Positions 9,503-20,245 of a DNA stretch of 64,000 nucleotides are shown one piece after another. Numbering within the stretch: position 1 is the first letter of the stretch; each line of letters begins with the position of its first letter. Both the position numbers and the translations under genes were made by a program. A model generated the notes under the pieces. That model ran no database searches, had not been told where the DNA came from, and saw only the letters and a program-made list of their open reading frames with translations. This DNA is from Streptomyces sp. MP131-18 (GTDB taxonomy: Bacteria; Actinomycetota; Actinomycetes; Streptomycetales; Streptomycetaceae): contig NZ_LZNS01000001.1 of the NCBI RefSeq assembly GCF_001984575.1, forward strand, positions 1,768,337-1,832,336, in the 5' to 3' direction.

Positions 9503-11209
9503 TCAGGCGCCCGTGAGGCGGGCGACGGCCTCGTCCGCCGGCAGCTCCTCGCGCTCCCCGGTGCGCCGGTCCTTCAGCTCCACGCGTCCGTCCCCGGCCG
9601 CGCGGCCGACGATCAGGATGGTGGGCACGCCGATCAGCTCCGCGTCGGCGAACTTGACCCCGGGCGACACCCCGGCCCTGTCGTCCACGAGGACGCGGAC
9701 GCCCGCGGCGCCGAGCCGTTCGGCCAGGTCGCGGGCCAGCTCGGTCTGAACGGCCTTGCCCGCGGCGACGACGTGGACGTCGGCGGGGGCGACCTCCTTC
9801 GGCCAGCACAGGCCCTGGCCGTCGGCGGTCTGCTCGGCGAGGGCGGCCACCGCGCGGGAGACCCCGATGCCGTAGGAGCCCATGGTGACGCGGACCGGCT
9901 TGCCCTCGCGGCCGAGGACGTCGAGGGAGAAGGCGTCGGCGTACTTGCGGCCGAGCTGGAAGATGTGGCCGATCTCGATGCCCCGTTCGAGGCGCAGACC
10001 CGCGCCGCAGGACGGGCAGGGGTCGCCGGGCTCGACCTCGACGACGTCCAGGTAGCGGTCCACCTCGAAGTCCCGGCCGCAGACCACGTTCCGCGCGTGG
10101 GTGTCGGCCTTGTTGGCGCCGGTGACCCAGGCGGTGCCGGGCGCGACTCTGGGGTCGGCCAGGTAGGGGAACGCCTTCCCCGCCAGGTCCTGCGGGCCGA
10201 TGTAGCCGCGGACGAGGTCGGGGCGGCCGGTGAAGTCGTCGGCGGTGACGACCTCGACGACGGCGGGCGCGAGGTGCTCGGCGAGCTTGCCGAGGTCGAC
10301 CTCGCGGTCTCCGGGCACGCCCACGGCGGTGATCTCGCCGTCCACCTTGACCAGCAGGTTCTTCAGGGTGGCGGAGGCCGGGACGCCGAGGTGGGCGGCG
10401 AGCGTCTCGATGGTCGGGGTGCCGGGGGTGTCCAGCTCCTCGGCCGGCGGGTGCGCGGCCGGGTCGCCGGCGGGCACGGTCACGGTGACGGCCTCGGAGT
10501 TGGCCGCGTAGCCGCAGGCGGGGCACGAGGCGAAGGTGTCCTCGCCCGCGGCGGCCGGGGCGAGGAACTCCTCGGAGGCGGAGCCGCCCATGGCACCGGA
10601 GACGGCGGAGACGACCCGGTAGTCGAGGCCGAGCCGTTCGAAGATCTTGATGTACGCCTCGCGGTGCAGCCGGTAGGCGCCTGCGAGCCCTTCGTCGTCG
10701 GTGTCGAAGGAGTACGAGTCCTTCATCTGGAACTCGCGGCCCCGCAGGATGCCCGACCTCGGCCTGGCCTCGTCGCGGTACTTGGTCTGGATCTGGTACA
10801 GGATGACGGGCAGGTCCTTGTAGGACGTGGCCTGGTCCCTGACCAGCTGCGTGAAGATTTCCTCGTGCGTGGGCCCGAGCAGGTAGTCGCCGCCCTTGCG
10901 GTCGCGCAGGCGGAACAGCAGGTCGCCGTACTCCTCGTAGCGGCCGGACACCTCGTACGGCTCCCTGGGCAGCAGCGCAGGCAGCAGGACCTCCTGGCCG
11001 CCGATGGCGTCCATCTCCTCGCGAACGATGCGCGCCACATTGTCCAGGACCCGTTTACCGAGCGGCAGCCAGCTCCAGATGCCGGCGGCGGAACGGCGCA
11101 CGTATCCGGCGCGGACCAGCAGCCGGTGGCTGAGGGTCTCGGCGTCGGCGGGGGCCTCGCGCAGCGTCTTGAGCAGGGAGGCGGACAGGTACTGGACTCG
11201 GGCTGGCAT
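9503..11209 (-). CDS. proS: ProS, prolyl-tRNA synthetase (bacterial type)
   Basis: 568 aa. Class II synthetase that charges tRNA-Pro with proline. Visible features: N-terminal class II core with [21 protein letters not shown], motif 2 region [21 protein letters not shown], an inserted YbaK-like editing domain (about residues 230-390, with [26 protein letters not shown]), motif 3 region [18 protein letters not shown], and a C-terminal anticodon-binding domain. The insertion and the length identify the bacterial (ProS type 1) form, which edits mischarged alanine. It lies downstream of the GNAT and ispG genes on the same strand, as in other Streptomyces. Confidence 0.97.
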   Translation of the reverse strand: MPARVQYLSASLLKTLREAPADAETLSHRLLVRAGYVRRSAAGIWSWLPLGKRVLDNVARIVREEMDAIGGQEVLLPALLPREPYEVSGRYEEYGDLLFRLRDRKGGDYLLGPTHEEIFTQLVRDQATSYKDLPVILYQIQTKYRDEARPRSGILRGREFQMKDSYSFDTDDEGLAGAYRLHREAYIKIFERLGLDYRVVSAVSGAMGGSASEEFLAPAAAGEDTFASCPACGYAANSEAVTVTVPAGDPAAHPPAEELDTPGTPTIETLAAHLGVPASATLKNLLVKVDGEITAVGVPGDREVDLGKLAEHLAPAVVEVVTADDFTGRPDLVRGYIGPQDLAGKAFPYLADPRVAPGTAWVTGANKADTHARNVVCGRDFEVDRYLDVVEVEPGDPCPSCGAGLRLERGIEIGHIFQLGRKYADAFSLDVLGREGKPVRVTMGSYGIGVSRAVAALAEQTADGQGLCWPKEVAPADVHVVAAGKAVQTELARDLAERLGAAGVRVLVDDRAGVSPGVKFADAELIGVPTILIVGRAAGDGRVELKDRRTGEREELPADEAVARLTGA

Positions 11210-11270
11210 GGCCGGAGCCTAACGGTGCGGGGCCGCCGGGCGCCAAACGGGTGCCGGGGGCCGGGCGGCG

Positions 11271-11834
11271 TCAGCGCCGCAGCGGCAAGGGCGCGCCCAT
11301 GACGGCGTAGGGGCTCGGCGCGGAGGGGAACATGACGCGGCGGGCCAGGTCGGCGTAGCCGAGCTTGCGGTAGAGGGCGCGGGCCGGGCTCTCGGTGTCG
11401 ATGGCCGAGAGGATCGAGCGCGGCTCCGCGGCGCTGTCCGTGAGCGAGGTGATGAGGGCACGGCCTATGCCGCGGTGCTGGTAGTCCGGCAGCACGTGCA
11501 GCTCGGTGATGGTGAACGAGTCGTCCAGCCAGGATTCGTGGCCGGCGCGGCGCAGGTAGGGCTCGACGACTCCGGACCACCACTGCGCGCGGTCGTTGGG
11601 CATGCCGTAGACGAAGCCGACGAGCCTGCCGTCGCCGTTGGTGGCACCGAGGGCGCGGGCGCCGGGGCCGGCGAGGTGGCGCAGGACGATGTGCCTGCGC
11701 ACGCCGACCTCGTCGGCGGTGAGGCCGAACGCCTGGGCCTGCACGTCCAGCGCCTCGTCCACCTTGGTCGCGAGGTCGATCGGCGTGATCACGACGTCCC
11801 GGGCGTCCGGGGCCCGGCCGGCGGATGGTGTCAT
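11271..11834 (-). CDS. GNAT family N-acetyltransferase
   Basis: 187 aa. GNAT fold: ITELHVLPDYQHRGIGRALITSL is the acetyl-CoA pyrophosphate-binding motif A (RGxGxA/G type), and ARALYRKLGYADLARRVMF is the typical last strand/helix. The substrate is not deducible. It lies 61 bp upstream of proS and follows a second GNAT gene. The start at 11834 gives MTPSAGRAPDARDVVITP; the GNAT core begins around residue 15. Confidence 0.85.
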   Translation of the reverse strand: MTPSAGRAPDARDVVITPIDLATKVDEALDVQAQAFGLTADEVGVRRHIVLRHLAGPGARALGATNGDGRLVGFVYGMPNDRAQWWSGVVEPYLRRAGHESWLDDSFTITELHVLPDYQHRGIGRALITSLTDSAAEPRSILSAIDTESPARALYRKLGYADLARRVMFPSAPSPYAVMGAPLPLRR

Positions 11835-11887
11835 GCGGGGAGGCTAACGTGCACGGCCGGGTAAGTCGCGCCCGGTGCCGCGAATGA

Positions 11888-12736
11888 TCAGAACAGCACG
11901 CTCATCAGGGTGCCGCACCGGGTGAAGCCGAGGCGGCGGTAGACGGCGAGCGCGGGTGCGTTGAAGTCGTTCACGTAGAGGCTGACGACCGGCGCGGTCT
12001 CGGCCAGGGCGTGTGCCAGGACGGTGGCGAGCCCGGCGGTGGCCAGCCCCCGGCCCCTGCGATCGGGGGCGGTCCAGACGCCCTGGAGCTGGCATACCTC
12101 GGGGGTGACCGCCCCGATCTCGGCCTTGAAGACGACGCGGCCGTCCTCCACGCGGGCGAAGCAGCGGCCGGAGCCCACGGTCTCGGCCACCCGCGACTGG
12201 TAGGCGAGCCCGCCGTCCTCGGCGCCGAGCGGGGAGATGCCGACCTCTTCGGTGAACATGGCCACGGCGGCGGGGAACACCAGCTCCATCTCGTCCTTGC
12301 GCATGCGCCGCACCCGCGGGTCCGCGGTGACGCCGGGGGCCGTGCGGCGGGTGGCCAGCAGCGGCTGACGCGGCCGGAGCTGGCGGGCGGGCCCCCAGTG
12401 CGGTTCGAGGCGGGCCCAGAGCTGCGCGGTGGGCCCGGCGGGGCCGACGAGGGAGGAGCAGCGGCGGCCCTGGCGCAGGGCCCGTTCGGCGAACGCCTCG
12501 ACCGCGGCGGCATCGGCACGGACCGGCACGAGGTTCGCCCCGGCGTAGCAGAGCGAGGTGAGCCTGCCGTCGCGGTAGTAGCCCCACATGTCGCCGCCGA
12601 GGTAAGGCTGCTGGAGTCCGGACTCCAGGACGCGGGCGGTCACGAAGGCGTTGGCCACCGGGTCCTCGTTGAGCACGGCCAGGGCGGGCTTGAGTTCGGA
12701 CGGGCGCAGGACCCGGGTGGTGGGCGTGGTGAGCAC
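11888..12736 (-). CDS. GNAT family N-acetyltransferase with N-terminal DUF4081-type domain
   Basis: 282 aa. The N-terminal half (LKPALAVLNEDPVANAFVTARVLESG, then LGGDMWGYYRDGRLTSLCYAGANLVPV) matches the DUF4081 domain found before GNAT domains in actinobacteria. The C-terminal half is a GNAT core with CQLQGVWTAPDRRGRGLATAGLATVLAHAL (acetyl-CoA loop) and NDFNAPALAVYRRLGFTRCGTLMSVLF. The conserved position between ispG and proS suggests a housekeeping modification role, but the substrate is unknown. A 109-bp gap separates it from ispG. Confidence 0.87.
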   Translation of the reverse strand: MLTTPTTRVLRPSELKPALAVLNEDPVANAFVTARVLESGLQQPYLGGDMWGYYRDGRLTSLCYAGANLVPVRADAAAVEAFAERALRQGRRCSSLVGPAGPTAQLWARLEPHWGPARQLRPRQPLLATRRTAPGVTADPRVRRMRKDEMELVFPAAVAMFTEEVGISPLGAEDGGLAYQSRVAETVGSGRCFARVEDGRVVFKAEIGAVTPEVCQLQGVWTAPDRRGRGLATAGLATVLAHALAETAPVVSLYVNDFNAPALAVYRRLGFTRCGTLMSVLF

Positions 12737-12845
12737 GGGCGGCGGGCCTTGTGTTGGTCGGGAGAGCGGGTGCCCCGCACCCTACCCCGGGTGCGATCCG
12801 TGCGGAGGGTCGTCCGCGCGGGCCGCACCGCGGGGGCGGCGGGTG

Positions 12846-14000
12846 TCAGGCCACGGTGACTTCGGGGGCGCCGGACTCGGTGCCGTCCTTCGCCATCTGG
12901 TCGGCGATCTTCATGGCCTCGTCGATGAGCGTTTCCACGATCTTGGACTCGGGCACGGTGCGGATGACCTCGCCCTTGACGAAGATCTGCCCCTTGCCAT
13001 TGCCCGAGGCGACGCCGAGGTCGGCCTCCCGGGCCTCGCCGGGACCGTTGACGACGCAGCCCATGACGGCGACGCGCAGCGGCACGTCCATGCCGGTCAG
13101 GCCCTCGGTGACCTCTTCCGCGAGCTTGTACACGTCCACCTGGGCCCGGCCGCAGGAGGGGCAGGAGACGATTTCGAGCCCGCGCTGCCGCAGGCCGAGG
13201 GACTCCAGGATCTGCGTGCCGACCTTGATCTCCTCCACGGGCGGCGCGGAGAGGGACACACGGATCGTGTCGCCGATGCCCTCGCTGAGCAGGGCGCCGA
13301 AGGCGACGGCGGACTTGATGGTGCCCTGGAAGGCGGGCCCCGCCTCGGTGACGCCGAGGTGGAGCGGGTAGTCGCAGGCGGCGGCGAGCTGCCGGTAGGC
13401 GTTCACCATGACCACGGGGTCGTTGTGCTTCACCGAGATCTTGATGTCGCGGAAGCCGTGCTCCTCGAACAGGGAGCACTCCCACAGCGCGGACTCGACC
13501 AGGGCCTCCGGGGTGGCCTTGCCGTACTTGGCCAGCAGCCGCTTGTCGAGCGAGCCGGCGTTGACGCCGATGCGGATGGGCGTGCCCGCGTCGGAGGCGG
13601 CCCTGGCGATCTCGGCGACCTTGTCGTCGAACTGCTTGATGTTCCCCGGGTTCACGCGGACCGCGGCGCAGCCCGCGTCGATCGCGGCGAACACGTACTT
13701 CGGCTGGAAGTGGATGTCCGCGATCACGGGGATGCCGGACTTGCGGGCGATCACCGGCAGGGCATCGGCGTCGTCCTGTGTCGGGACGGCGACGCGCACG
13801 ATCTGACAGCCGGAGGCGGTCAGCTCGGCGATCTGCTGAAGTGTCGCACCGATGTCCGAAGTCCGTGTCGTCGTCATGGACTGCACGGAGACCGGGGCGT
13901 CACCACCTACGGCGACCGAGCCGACCTGGATCTTGCGGCTGACGCGGCGGTCGGCCAGCTTGGCCGGTACGGACGGGATTCCCAGCGAGATGGCTGTCAT
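12846..14000 (-). CDS. ispG: IspG (GcpE), 4-hydroxy-3-methylbut-2-enyl diphosphate synthase
   Basis: 384 aa. A [4Fe-4S] enzyme converting MEcPP to HMBPP, the penultimate step of the MEP isoprenoid pathway. The TIM-barrel part has [20 protein letters not shown] and [19 protein letters not shown]; the cluster ligands are in [19 protein letters not shown] and [20 protein letters not shown] (CxxC plus a distal Cys). Length fits the two-domain bacterial form. It sits with dxr and rseP on the same strand, pairing two MEP-pathway genes as in other actinomycetes. Start ATG at 14000 is at the conserved N-terminus [12 protein letters not shown]. Confidence 0.97.
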   Translation of the reverse strand: MTAISLGIPSVPAKLADRRVSRKIQVGSVAVGGDAPVSVQSMTTTRTSDIGATLQQIAELTASGCQIVRVAVPTQDDADALPVIARKSGIPVIADIHFQPKYVFAAIDAGCAAVRVNPGNIKQFDDKVAEIARAASDAGTPIRIGVNAGSLDKRLLAKYGKATPEALVESALWECSLFEEHGFRDIKISVKHNDPVVMVNAYRQLAAACDYPLHLGVTEAGPAFQGTIKSAVAFGALLSEGIGDTIRVSLSAPPVEEIKVGTQILESLGLRQRGLEIVSCPSCGRAQVDVYKLAEEVTEGLTGMDVPLRVAVMGCVVNGPGEAREADLGVASGNGKGQIFVKGEVIRTVPESKIVETLIDEAMKIADQMAKDGTESGAPEVTVA

Positions 14001-14059
14001 GGATCAGTGCAACCCCACGGTGTGGACGGGCGGGCTCCAGGGCTTGAGCCTACGGCACT

Positions 14060-15364
14060 TCACCCGGTGAGCCGCACCGGACTGACAATGTCCGCGGCCA
14101 GCACCAGCAAGGTGAAGCAGATGAACACGCCGGCGACCACGTAGGCGACGGGCATCAGCTTGGCCACGTCGAACGGGCCGGGATCGGGGCGCTTGCGCAG
14201 GCGGGCGAGCCTGCGCCGCAGGGACTCCCACAGGGCACCGGCGATGTGCCCGCCGTCGAGCGGCAGCAGCGGCAGCATGTTGAACAGGAACAGTGAAAGG
14301 TTGAATCCCGCCACCAGGAAGAGGGCCATCGCGACCTGCTGGCTGGCGGGGATGTCCAGGGTGAAGATGTCGCCGCCGACGCGTGCGGCGCCGACGACGC
14401 CCATCGGGGAGTCCTGCTCGCGCTCCGCGTTGCCGAGGGCCGCGTTCCACAGTCCCGGCACTTCGGAGGGGATGTCGACCAGCGCCTCGACGCCGGTGGT
14501 CATGATGTCGCCCATCCGCTCGACGGCCTGCGGGAAGTCCTGCTTGACGATGCCGCTTGCCGGGGAGAAACCGAGGAATCCCGCGGTGACGAACTCGCCC
14601 TCGACGTAGCCGCCGTCGCCGTCGGTCCTGGCGACCTGGTTCTCGATGAGGTCGGCGTGCAGCTCCATCGTGGTGCCGTCGCGCTCGACGGTGATGGTGG
14701 CCTCGCCCGTGGTGTCGCGGATGCGGTCCTGGAGGGTGCCCCACTCGTCGATGGGCACCCCGTCGAACGCCACGATGGTGTCCCCCGGCAGCAGTCCCGC
14801 CTCGGCGGCCGGGGCCGGCTGGTCGGAGGCGCGGCAGTCCCGCGGCTCCTCGCTCTGCGAGATGACGCACTCGGAGACGGTGGCGACGGTGGTCGTCTGG
14901 GTGTTGATGCCGAAGCCCATGAGCACGCCGAGGAAGATCACGACGGCGAGAAGCAGGTTCTGCGCGGGCCCTGCGAACATGACGATCACGCGCTGCCACG
15001 GCTTGCGCGTGTAGAACAGCCGCTTCTCGTCCCCGGGCTGTAGCTCCTCGAAGGCGGCGGCGCGGGCGTCCTCGATCATGCCGCGGAACGGCGAGGTGGA
15101 GCGCTGACGGACCTTGCCGTCGTCGCCCGGCGGGAACATGCCGATCATGCGGATGTAGCCGCCGAGCGGGATGGCCTTGATGCCGAACTCGGTCTCTTTC
15201 TTCTTCCGGGACCAGATGGTGGGGCCGAAGCCGACCATGAACTGCGGCACCCGGACGCCGAACATCCGCGCGGTCGAGAAGTGACCCAGCTCGTGCCACG
15301 CAATGGACACGAGCAGGCCGAAGACGAAGACGAGTATGCCGAGAATGAACATCAGGGCTGTCAT
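14060..15364 (-). CDS. Site-2 intramembrane zinc metalloprotease (RseP/M50 family)
   Basis: 434 aa. Membrane-embedded protease of the M50B family, which typically cleaves anti-sigma factors or signal peptide remnants. TM1 contains the zinc motif HELGH ([20 protein letters not shown], near residue 26), a second TM follows ([25 protein letters not shown]), then a PDZ domain ([22 protein letters not shown]) and the C-terminal [16 protein letters not shown] motif supplying the third zinc ligand. ATG at 15364 overlaps the dxr stop codon by 4 bp (ATGA), which decides this start over the longer open frame. Confidence 0.94.
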   Translation of the reverse strand: MTALMFILGILVFVFGLLVSIAWHELGHFSTARMFGVRVPQFMVGFGPTIWSRKKKETEFGIKAIPLGGYIRMIGMFPPGDDGKVRQRSTSPFRGMIEDARAAAFEELQPGDEKRLFYTRKPWQRVIVMFAGPAQNLLLAVVIFLGVLMGFGINTQTTTVATVSECVISQSEEPRDCRASDQPAPAAEAGLLPGDTIVAFDGVPIDEWGTLQDRIRDTTGEATITVERDGTTMELHADLIENQVARTDGDGGYVEGEFVTAGFLGFSPASGIVKQDFPQAVERMGDIMTTGVEALVDIPSEVPGLWNAALGNAEREQDSPMGVVGAARVGGDIFTLDIPASQQVAMALFLVAGFNLSLFLFNMLPLLPLDGGHIAGALWESLRRRLARLRKRPDPGPFDVAKLMPVAYVVAGVFICFTLLVLAADIVSPVRLTG

Positions 15365-16632
15365 CGGGTCGCCTCCGTCGTCGTCCGGCCGGTCGTCCCG
15401 GCCAGCTCCCGGGCACGCCTGCGCGCCCTGGTCTCCGCTTCGAGGACGTCCGGCAGGGCCAGTGAGGTTCCGGAGCCGTCGCTGCCCTGCTCGTCGACCA
15501 CCTGCGCCACGGTGTCCACGATCCCGGTGAACGGCAGCAGGCCCGCGAGGAACGCGTCGACACACTCCTCGTTGGCCGCGTTGAACACCGCGGGCGCCGT
15601 ACCGCCGAGGCTACCGACCTTCATGGCGAGCGGCACCGAGGGAAAGGCATCTGTGTCCAGCGGGAAGAACTCCCAGGTGTGCGCCCTGGTCCAGTCGCAG
15701 GGCGGAGCGGCCCCCGGCACCCGGTGCGGCCAGCCGAGCCCGAGCGCGATCGGCATGCGCATGTCGGGCGGCCCGGCCTGGGCGAGCGTCGAACCGTCGG
15801 TGAACTCCACCATCGAGTGAATATAGGACTGCGGGTGGACGACGACCTCGATGCGGTCGAACGGAATTCCGTACAGCAAGTGGGCCTCGATGACCTCGAG
15901 CCCCTTGTTGACGAGCGTCGCGGAGTTGATCGTGATGACCGGGCCCATGGCCCAGGTCGGATGCGCCAGCGCGTCCTTCGGGGTGACAGAGGCCAGCTCG
16001 GCGCGGCTGCGCCCGCGGAACGGCCCGCCGCTCGCGGTGACGACCAGGCGTTCGACCTCACCGCGCGTGCCGCCGAGCAGCGCCTGGAAGAGCGCCGAGT
16101 GCTCCGAGTCGACCGGGACGATCTGTCCCGGCTCGGCCAGCCCGGTCACCAGCGGCCCGCCGACGATCAGCGACTCCTTGTTGGCCAGCGCGAGCACCCG
16201 GCCCGCCGACAGCGCGGCGAGGGTCGGGGCGAGACCGATGGAGCCGGTGATGCCGTTGAGCACCGTGTGGCACTCGCTCGCGGCCAGCTGGGTGGCCGCG
16301 TCGGGCCCGGCCAGGATCTCGGGCAGCGGCTGACCGACGCCGTACTGGGCACGCAGCGCCTCCCGCAGTGCGATCGCCCGGTCCTCCCGCGCGATGGCGA
16401 CGGTCCGCACCTGGAGCCGGTGCGCCTGCCCGGCCAGCCGGTCGAGCCGCTCGCCCGCGGCCGAGAGCCCGGTGACACGGAAGAGGTGCGGGTTACGCAG
16501 CACGACATCGATGGCCTGGGTGCCGATCGACCCGGTGGACCCCAGAACGACAACCTCCCGCGGCCCCTCGGGCGGCGGCTCGGCCGGGAAACGCGCATGC
16601 GGATCGGCAAGACAGACGGGACTCTCGGTCAT
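15361..16632 (-). CDS. dxr: Dxr (IspC), 1-deoxy-D-xylulose 5-phosphate reductoisomerase
   Basis: 423 aa. NADPH-dependent conversion of DXP to MEP, the first committed step of the MEP pathway. Motifs: NADPH-binding [50 protein letters not shown] (metal/substrate region) and [28 protein letters not shown]. Several starts are possible in the open frame; ATG at 16632 places about 30 residues before the Rossmann fold, so a slightly shorter protein is also possible. It is coupled to rseP by a 4-bp overlap. Confidence 0.95.
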   Translation of the reverse strand: MTESPVCLADPHARFPAEPPPEGPREVVVLGSTGSIGTQAIDVVLRNPHLFRVTGLSAAGERLDRLAGQAHRLQVRTVAIAREDRAIALREALRAQYGVGQPLPEILAGPDAATQLAASECHTVLNGITGSIGLAPTLAALSAGRVLALANKESLIVGGPLVTGLAEPGQIVPVDSEHSALFQALLGGTRGEVERLVVTASGGPFRGRSRAELASVTPKDALAHPTWAMGPVITINSATLVNKGLEVIEAHLLYGIPFDRIEVVVHPQSYIHSMVEFTDGSTLAQAGPPDMRMPIALGLGWPHRVPGAAPPCDWTRAHTWEFFPLDTDAFPSVPLAMKVGSLGGTAPAVFNAANEECVDAFLAGLLPFTGIVDTVAQVVDEQGSDGSGTSLALPDVLEAETRARRRARELAGTTGRTTTEATR

Positions 16633-16822
16633 CCCCCCATTGTCGCCCGCCCCGCGAACGCTTCCCGACGGCCCCCACACATCCGCGGTTGCCGCAGCCC
16701 GCGGTGCACGGGGCCCCGGCGGCCCGGGGCGCGCACCGGTTCGTAGAATGGCAGGCAGCACATCAACTCTTGGCCTTCCGCGCGAAGATGCCGAGACGCA
16801 GTCTTTCCGGGGGGTGGATGAT

Positions 16823-17257
16823 GTGGACGCTTGGGCATCCGGCGGGGCGGGCCGCCCGGACCTGGCGGTGAACAGCGAGAGGCTCGATCCGGTGGCCAAT
16901 ACGGCCCGGGAACTCTACGACGATCTCGACCGGCACGGTTGCACGGCGGAGGACGACGTCTCGGCGGCCTCCGGGGACTTCCGTCAGGTGGGCATGGCCG
17001 CCGGGCCGACCCTGTCCGTGCTCGCCCAGTGGTGGCGCAGGCAGTGCGACGACCTGCTCGCCGACTGCTCCAGGATCTCGGGGCACCTTGATGAGACCGT
17101 CCGTTCACACGACGGGCTGGAGAGCGACGTTCAGGCGTCGCTGCACGGCATCGCCGGCGGCCTGGCAGAGGTACTGCCGGGCGTCCAGCCCAACCTGGCG
17201 CTGCTGCGCAGCGCCGGGATCGAGGACTCCGAGGACGGCGGGCAGGGGATGCCCTGA
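16823..17257 (+). CDS. Small helical WXG100/ESX-like protein
   Basis: 144 aa with GTG at 16823, which has a G-rich GGGGGG about 8 bases upstream; GTG at 16868 (129 aa, beginning [21 protein letters not shown]) is an alternative. The protein is acidic and helical and has [34 protein letters not shown], resembling the helix-turn-helix hairpins of WXG100-superfamily proteins, although no strict WxG is present. Its stop overlaps the next start (TGATG), so the pair is translationally coupled, a hallmark of ESX/type VII substrate-partner pairs. Function is inferred from context. Confidence 0.6.
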   Translation: MDAWASGGAGRPDLAVNSERLDPVANTARELYDDLDRHGCTAEDDVSAASGDFRQVGMAAGPTLSVLAQWWRRQCDDLLADCSRISGHLDETVRSHDGLESDVQASLHGIAGGLAEVLPGVQPNLALLRSAGIEDSEDGGQGMP

Positions 17258-19623
17258 TGTTCGGGGATCTATGGGACAGGGCCCAGTGGCAGCAGCAGAG
17301 TCTGTTCCTGCCGTCGGGCGGTGAGGTGACCTACGAGCAGCTGAAGCAGCTCCGGCTGGGTTCGCTGCGGCAGGCCGTGGAGGAGTGGGCCGGCGTCCGC
17401 GACCGGCTTGCGGATATGGCCGGCCGGGCGAGACACCGGATGCTGGACCAGGCTCACCACTCCGGCTGGCGCGGGGTGAACGCGGACGTGAGCCTGCCCT
17501 TCATCGAGGCGACGGCCGGCAAGTTCGAGTACGCCCGTCAGCAGGCCGATGCGCTGCACGCCCTTCTCCAGCAGCTGAGCGACGCCCTGGGGCAGAGCAA
17601 GAGCGAGCTTGAGAGTGCGGCCGCCGCCGCGGCCGACGAAGGCGTGACCGTCGACGCCCGTGGCGTGGCCCGCACCGCCGACCCGCCGCACCTGAGCCTC
17701 GGCGAGGCGCAGGCCGGCGTCGGCCCGGGCGTGGGGATCGGGGATTACGGGACCGAGCTTTCGCCCGCGCAGGTGAATGCGCTCACGGGCGTGGAGCAGC
17801 GCATCAGCAGAGCGCTCGGCTCCGCCGAGGAGGCGGAGCAGACCGCAATCCGGGCCATCAGCGACATTCTTTCCGAGCGGCCGGGCGAGTTCAGCCCCAC
17901 ACCCTACGCAGACGGCGCCGACCCCGAGGCCGTTCAAACGCTCGCAGACGTCGACGAGTTCCTCGAACTGTCGCAAGGCGACGGGCCGGTGACCTCCGAC
18001 GCGGCCGTACGGCAACTGGAGTTACTGAACGAGTACGCGGACGATCCTCTGTTCGCGGAACGGGTCATCGACGGGATGGGCATGGATGCGTATCTCCAGC
18101 TTTCCCAACGCTACGACGCCGGCGCCGAGGAGCTGGACCGTGCGGGTGTGTCACTGAACTCCCTCCAGCAGGGCCTCGGCACCACGCTGATCACCGCGAT
18201 GCAGCCCCCCGGCGACATGGCCTCGCACCCGCCCGGCTCCGCGGCGTGGAACGAGTGGCTGCGGACTCCGGACGGACAGCGTTACCAAACACGCCTGGAC
18301 GCCTTGCAGGAGGCAGGCACGGAATGGACATACCAAGAGGAGTCGGCCTCTGGCCTGCCGACACCCGAGCGCAACGACGCCCGCCTCGGCTATGACGTGG
18401 TGCTCGATCTTCTGGAGCGGGGCGAGGGCCAGGTCGACGACCAGTTCTTCAACCAACTGCTCGGGGGAATGATCGACCAGGAGAAGGACGATCCGGAGGT
18501 CTGGTCCGCGAACAGGTACACCGGCGAGGACGGCTGGGACCAGAGGAACGACCCGGTCGACCGCCTCCTCGGCTACGGGGCCGGAAACAACGCCGAGGCG
18601 GTGACGGCCTATTTTGCCCCAGTCCCGGACGGCGACACCTCACGCATCGACTACTTCCTCAAGAATCCCGCGGAGGAGGGCGGCCGCGGCGTCCACCTCG
18701 ACGGCGCCGACTGGACGAACATGGCCCTGCCGGCCAACGCCGAGTCCCCGGGCGCGGTGGCAGCCCTCCAGGTGGCCGCCACCGGCATCCACCCGGACGA
18801 CGTCGTGTGGCCGGACGACCAGCACTCGGACGCCAACATTGCGATGGCCGAACACATCTGGAACTCTTTCGCCGAAGACCCCGGCACCGTCCAGCACCGG
18901 AGCGGCGCCTTCGCCCCTCTCCTGGGCCACATCGGCGCAGAGTACATCGCAGACGTGCAGCACGCCGTTGCGGGCACCGGAGGAACCCTGCCCGACGACG
19001 CAGAGGCCGTCTTCGATTCGGCCAATTCCGGAAGCCTGCTCTGGGAAATCGGCAAGCACCAGGAAGCATACGAACGCATCACCATCGCAAACCAATCACT
19101 CATGCATGTCGCGGTCGATGACGCAGTAACCGACTGGAATGGCGACATTTATTCGCAAATGGCGCTCGACGCCGCGGTGCACCGCGGCGGATATGTGGCC
19201 GGAATCATGACGGACGCACACGCCACAGCCATGATCGAAGACCAGATCGCGGCCGACGCGGCGCACAATGCACAGGTCGACGACATGGCGAAGTGGGTCG
19301 ACAGGGGAATCAACGTCGCCATTTACGGGACGATGACCCCGGGCATGGCCTCCCTCACGGACGCGATCAAGGCCGACGCGGTAGAAGCAGTTGCGAGCAC
19401 CTTCAGGGTGGATAATTCGGCCGACGCCTCGGATGAGGCCCAGTCACGCTTCAATGCCTCGCGGGAAAATTACCAGGAAACCGCCGTAGGTGCTTTCACC
19501 TCGGCACGCGAGCACAACGGAATAGATCTGAGCGATAGGGAACTCACCTCGCTCGAAGGACATATCGAAGACGCGGCGATGAACGGGTACAACAGTGGCA
19601 CGGTACATCAGCACGACTCGTGA
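17257..19623 (+). CDS. Large WXG100-like / DUF6571-like protein, possible type VII secretion substrate
   Basis: 788 aa. The N-terminal about 120 residues form a helical hairpin with a WxG motif (HHSGWRGVNADVSLPFIEATAGKFEYARQQADALHALLQQLS), like WXG100 proteins. The middle is acidic and helical with LLGGMIDQEKDDPEVWSANRY and HPDDVVWPDDQHSD; the C-terminus has another long helical region without a recognisable toxin motif. The overall layout fits actinobacterial DUF6571-type proteins paired with small WXG100-like proteins. An in-frame TTA leucine codon lies at 18022-18024 (residue 256), so translation may depend on the bldA tRNA and be developmentally timed. No signal peptide. Confidence 0.65.
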   Translation: MFGDLWDRAQWQQQSLFLPSGGEVTYEQLKQLRLGSLRQAVEEWAGVRDRLADMAGRARHRMLDQAHHSGWRGVNADVSLPFIEATAGKFEYARQQADALHALLQQLSDALGQSKSELESAAAAAADEGVTVDARGVARTADPPHLSLGEAQAGVGPGVGIGDYGTELSPAQVNALTGVEQRISRALGSAEEAEQTAIRAISDILSERPGEFSPTPYADGADPEAVQTLADVDEFLELSQGDGPVTSDAAVRQLELLNEYADDPLFAERVIDGMGMDAYLQLSQRYDAGAEELDRAGVSLNSLQQGLGTTLITAMQPPGDMASHPPGSAAWNEWLRTPDGQRYQTRLDALQEAGTEWTYQEESASGLPTPERNDARLGYDVVLDLLERGEGQVDDQFFNQLLGGMIDQEKDDPEVWSANRYTGEDGWDQRNDPVDRLLGYGAGNNAEAVTAYFAPVPDGDTSRIDYFLKNPAEEGGRGVHLDGADWTNMALPANAESPGAVAALQVAATGIHPDDVVWPDDQHSDANIAMAEHIWNSFAEDPGTVQHRSGAFAPLLGHIGAEYIADVQHAVAGTGGTLPDDAEAVFDSANSGSLLWEIGKHQEAYERITIANQSLMHVAVDDAVTDWNGDIYSQMALDAAVHRGGYVAGIMTDAHATAMIEDQIAADAAHNAQVDDMAKWVDRGINVAIYGTMTPGMASLTDAIKADAVEAVASTFRVDNSADASDEAQSRFNASRENYQETAVGAFTSAREHNGIDLSDRELTSLEGHIEDAAMNGYNSGTVHQHDS

Positions 19624-19654
19624 GAACGGATATTCAACGAGCACGACATCGACC

Positions 19655-20230
19655 ATGGCATGGCCGCGGCGGCGCCGGTGGGGTGTGAGAGTCCTCGTAC
19701 CGGTACTCGCCGGGGTGGTGGTTGCCTGCTCGGGTGGGGCCGGTGCGGAGGAGCGGGAGTACTCCGTGCCCGAGGAACTGTGCGGACTGCCCATCGATGT
19801 CGGAAGCTTCGACGCGTTGTTTCCTCCCGGGGAGGAGATGCAGGTACGCGATCAGTTCCAGCGAACCGGTGGCCACCTGCTTCCCGACGGTATGTGCACG
19901 GTGACCGTGGACGGCGACCCGGCATTCCACCTTGCGCTGACCCCCGCATACGAGGGTGGTGTGCAGGAAGTGGTCGACAAGCGGCGGTACGAGATCACAG
20001 ACGATACGCCGGACACCCTGCGCATCGGACCGCTCGCCGCCATCCGGTACGTCGAGTGCGGGGACGCCACTCCACAGCGGCCGCCGGAGTACGACTACGA
20101 CGGTTTCGGGACCTCGGTCGGTGTGGAGGGCGACGGCGGCGAAGACCTGAGCGGGACCCTGGAACAAGTCGTCGGCCCGCTGGCCGAGGAGGTCGCGCCG
20201 CAGGTACACCCGGAGTTCTGCGACGTCTGA
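19655..20230 (+). CDS. Putative lipoprotein downstream of the ESX-like pair
   Basis: 191 aa from ATG 19655. The N-terminus MAWPRRRRWGVRVLVPVLAGVVVAC is a lipoprotein signal with Cys25 as the lipidation site. The mature part (EELCGLPIDVGSFDALFPPGEEM, then GGHLLPDGMCTVTVDGDPAFHLAL, ending HPEFCDV) resembles small extracytoplasmic Streptomyces lipoproteins with paired cysteines. The open frame extends to 19595, inside the upstream gene, but the shorter start places the basic residues and lipobox correctly. It lies 31 bp after the 788-aa gene and is probably in the same operon. Function unknown. Confidence 0.75.
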   Translation: MAWPRRRRWGVRVLVPVLAGVVVACSGGAGAEEREYSVPEELCGLPIDVGSFDALFPPGEEMQVRDQFQRTGGHLLPDGMCTVTVDGDPAFHLALTPAYEGGVQEVVDKRRYEITDDTPDTLRIGPLAAIRYVECGDATPQRPPEYDYDGFGTSVGVEGDGGEDLSGTLEQVVGPLAEEVAPQVHPEFCDV

Positions 20231-20245
20231 ACGCTCCGCTCCTGC

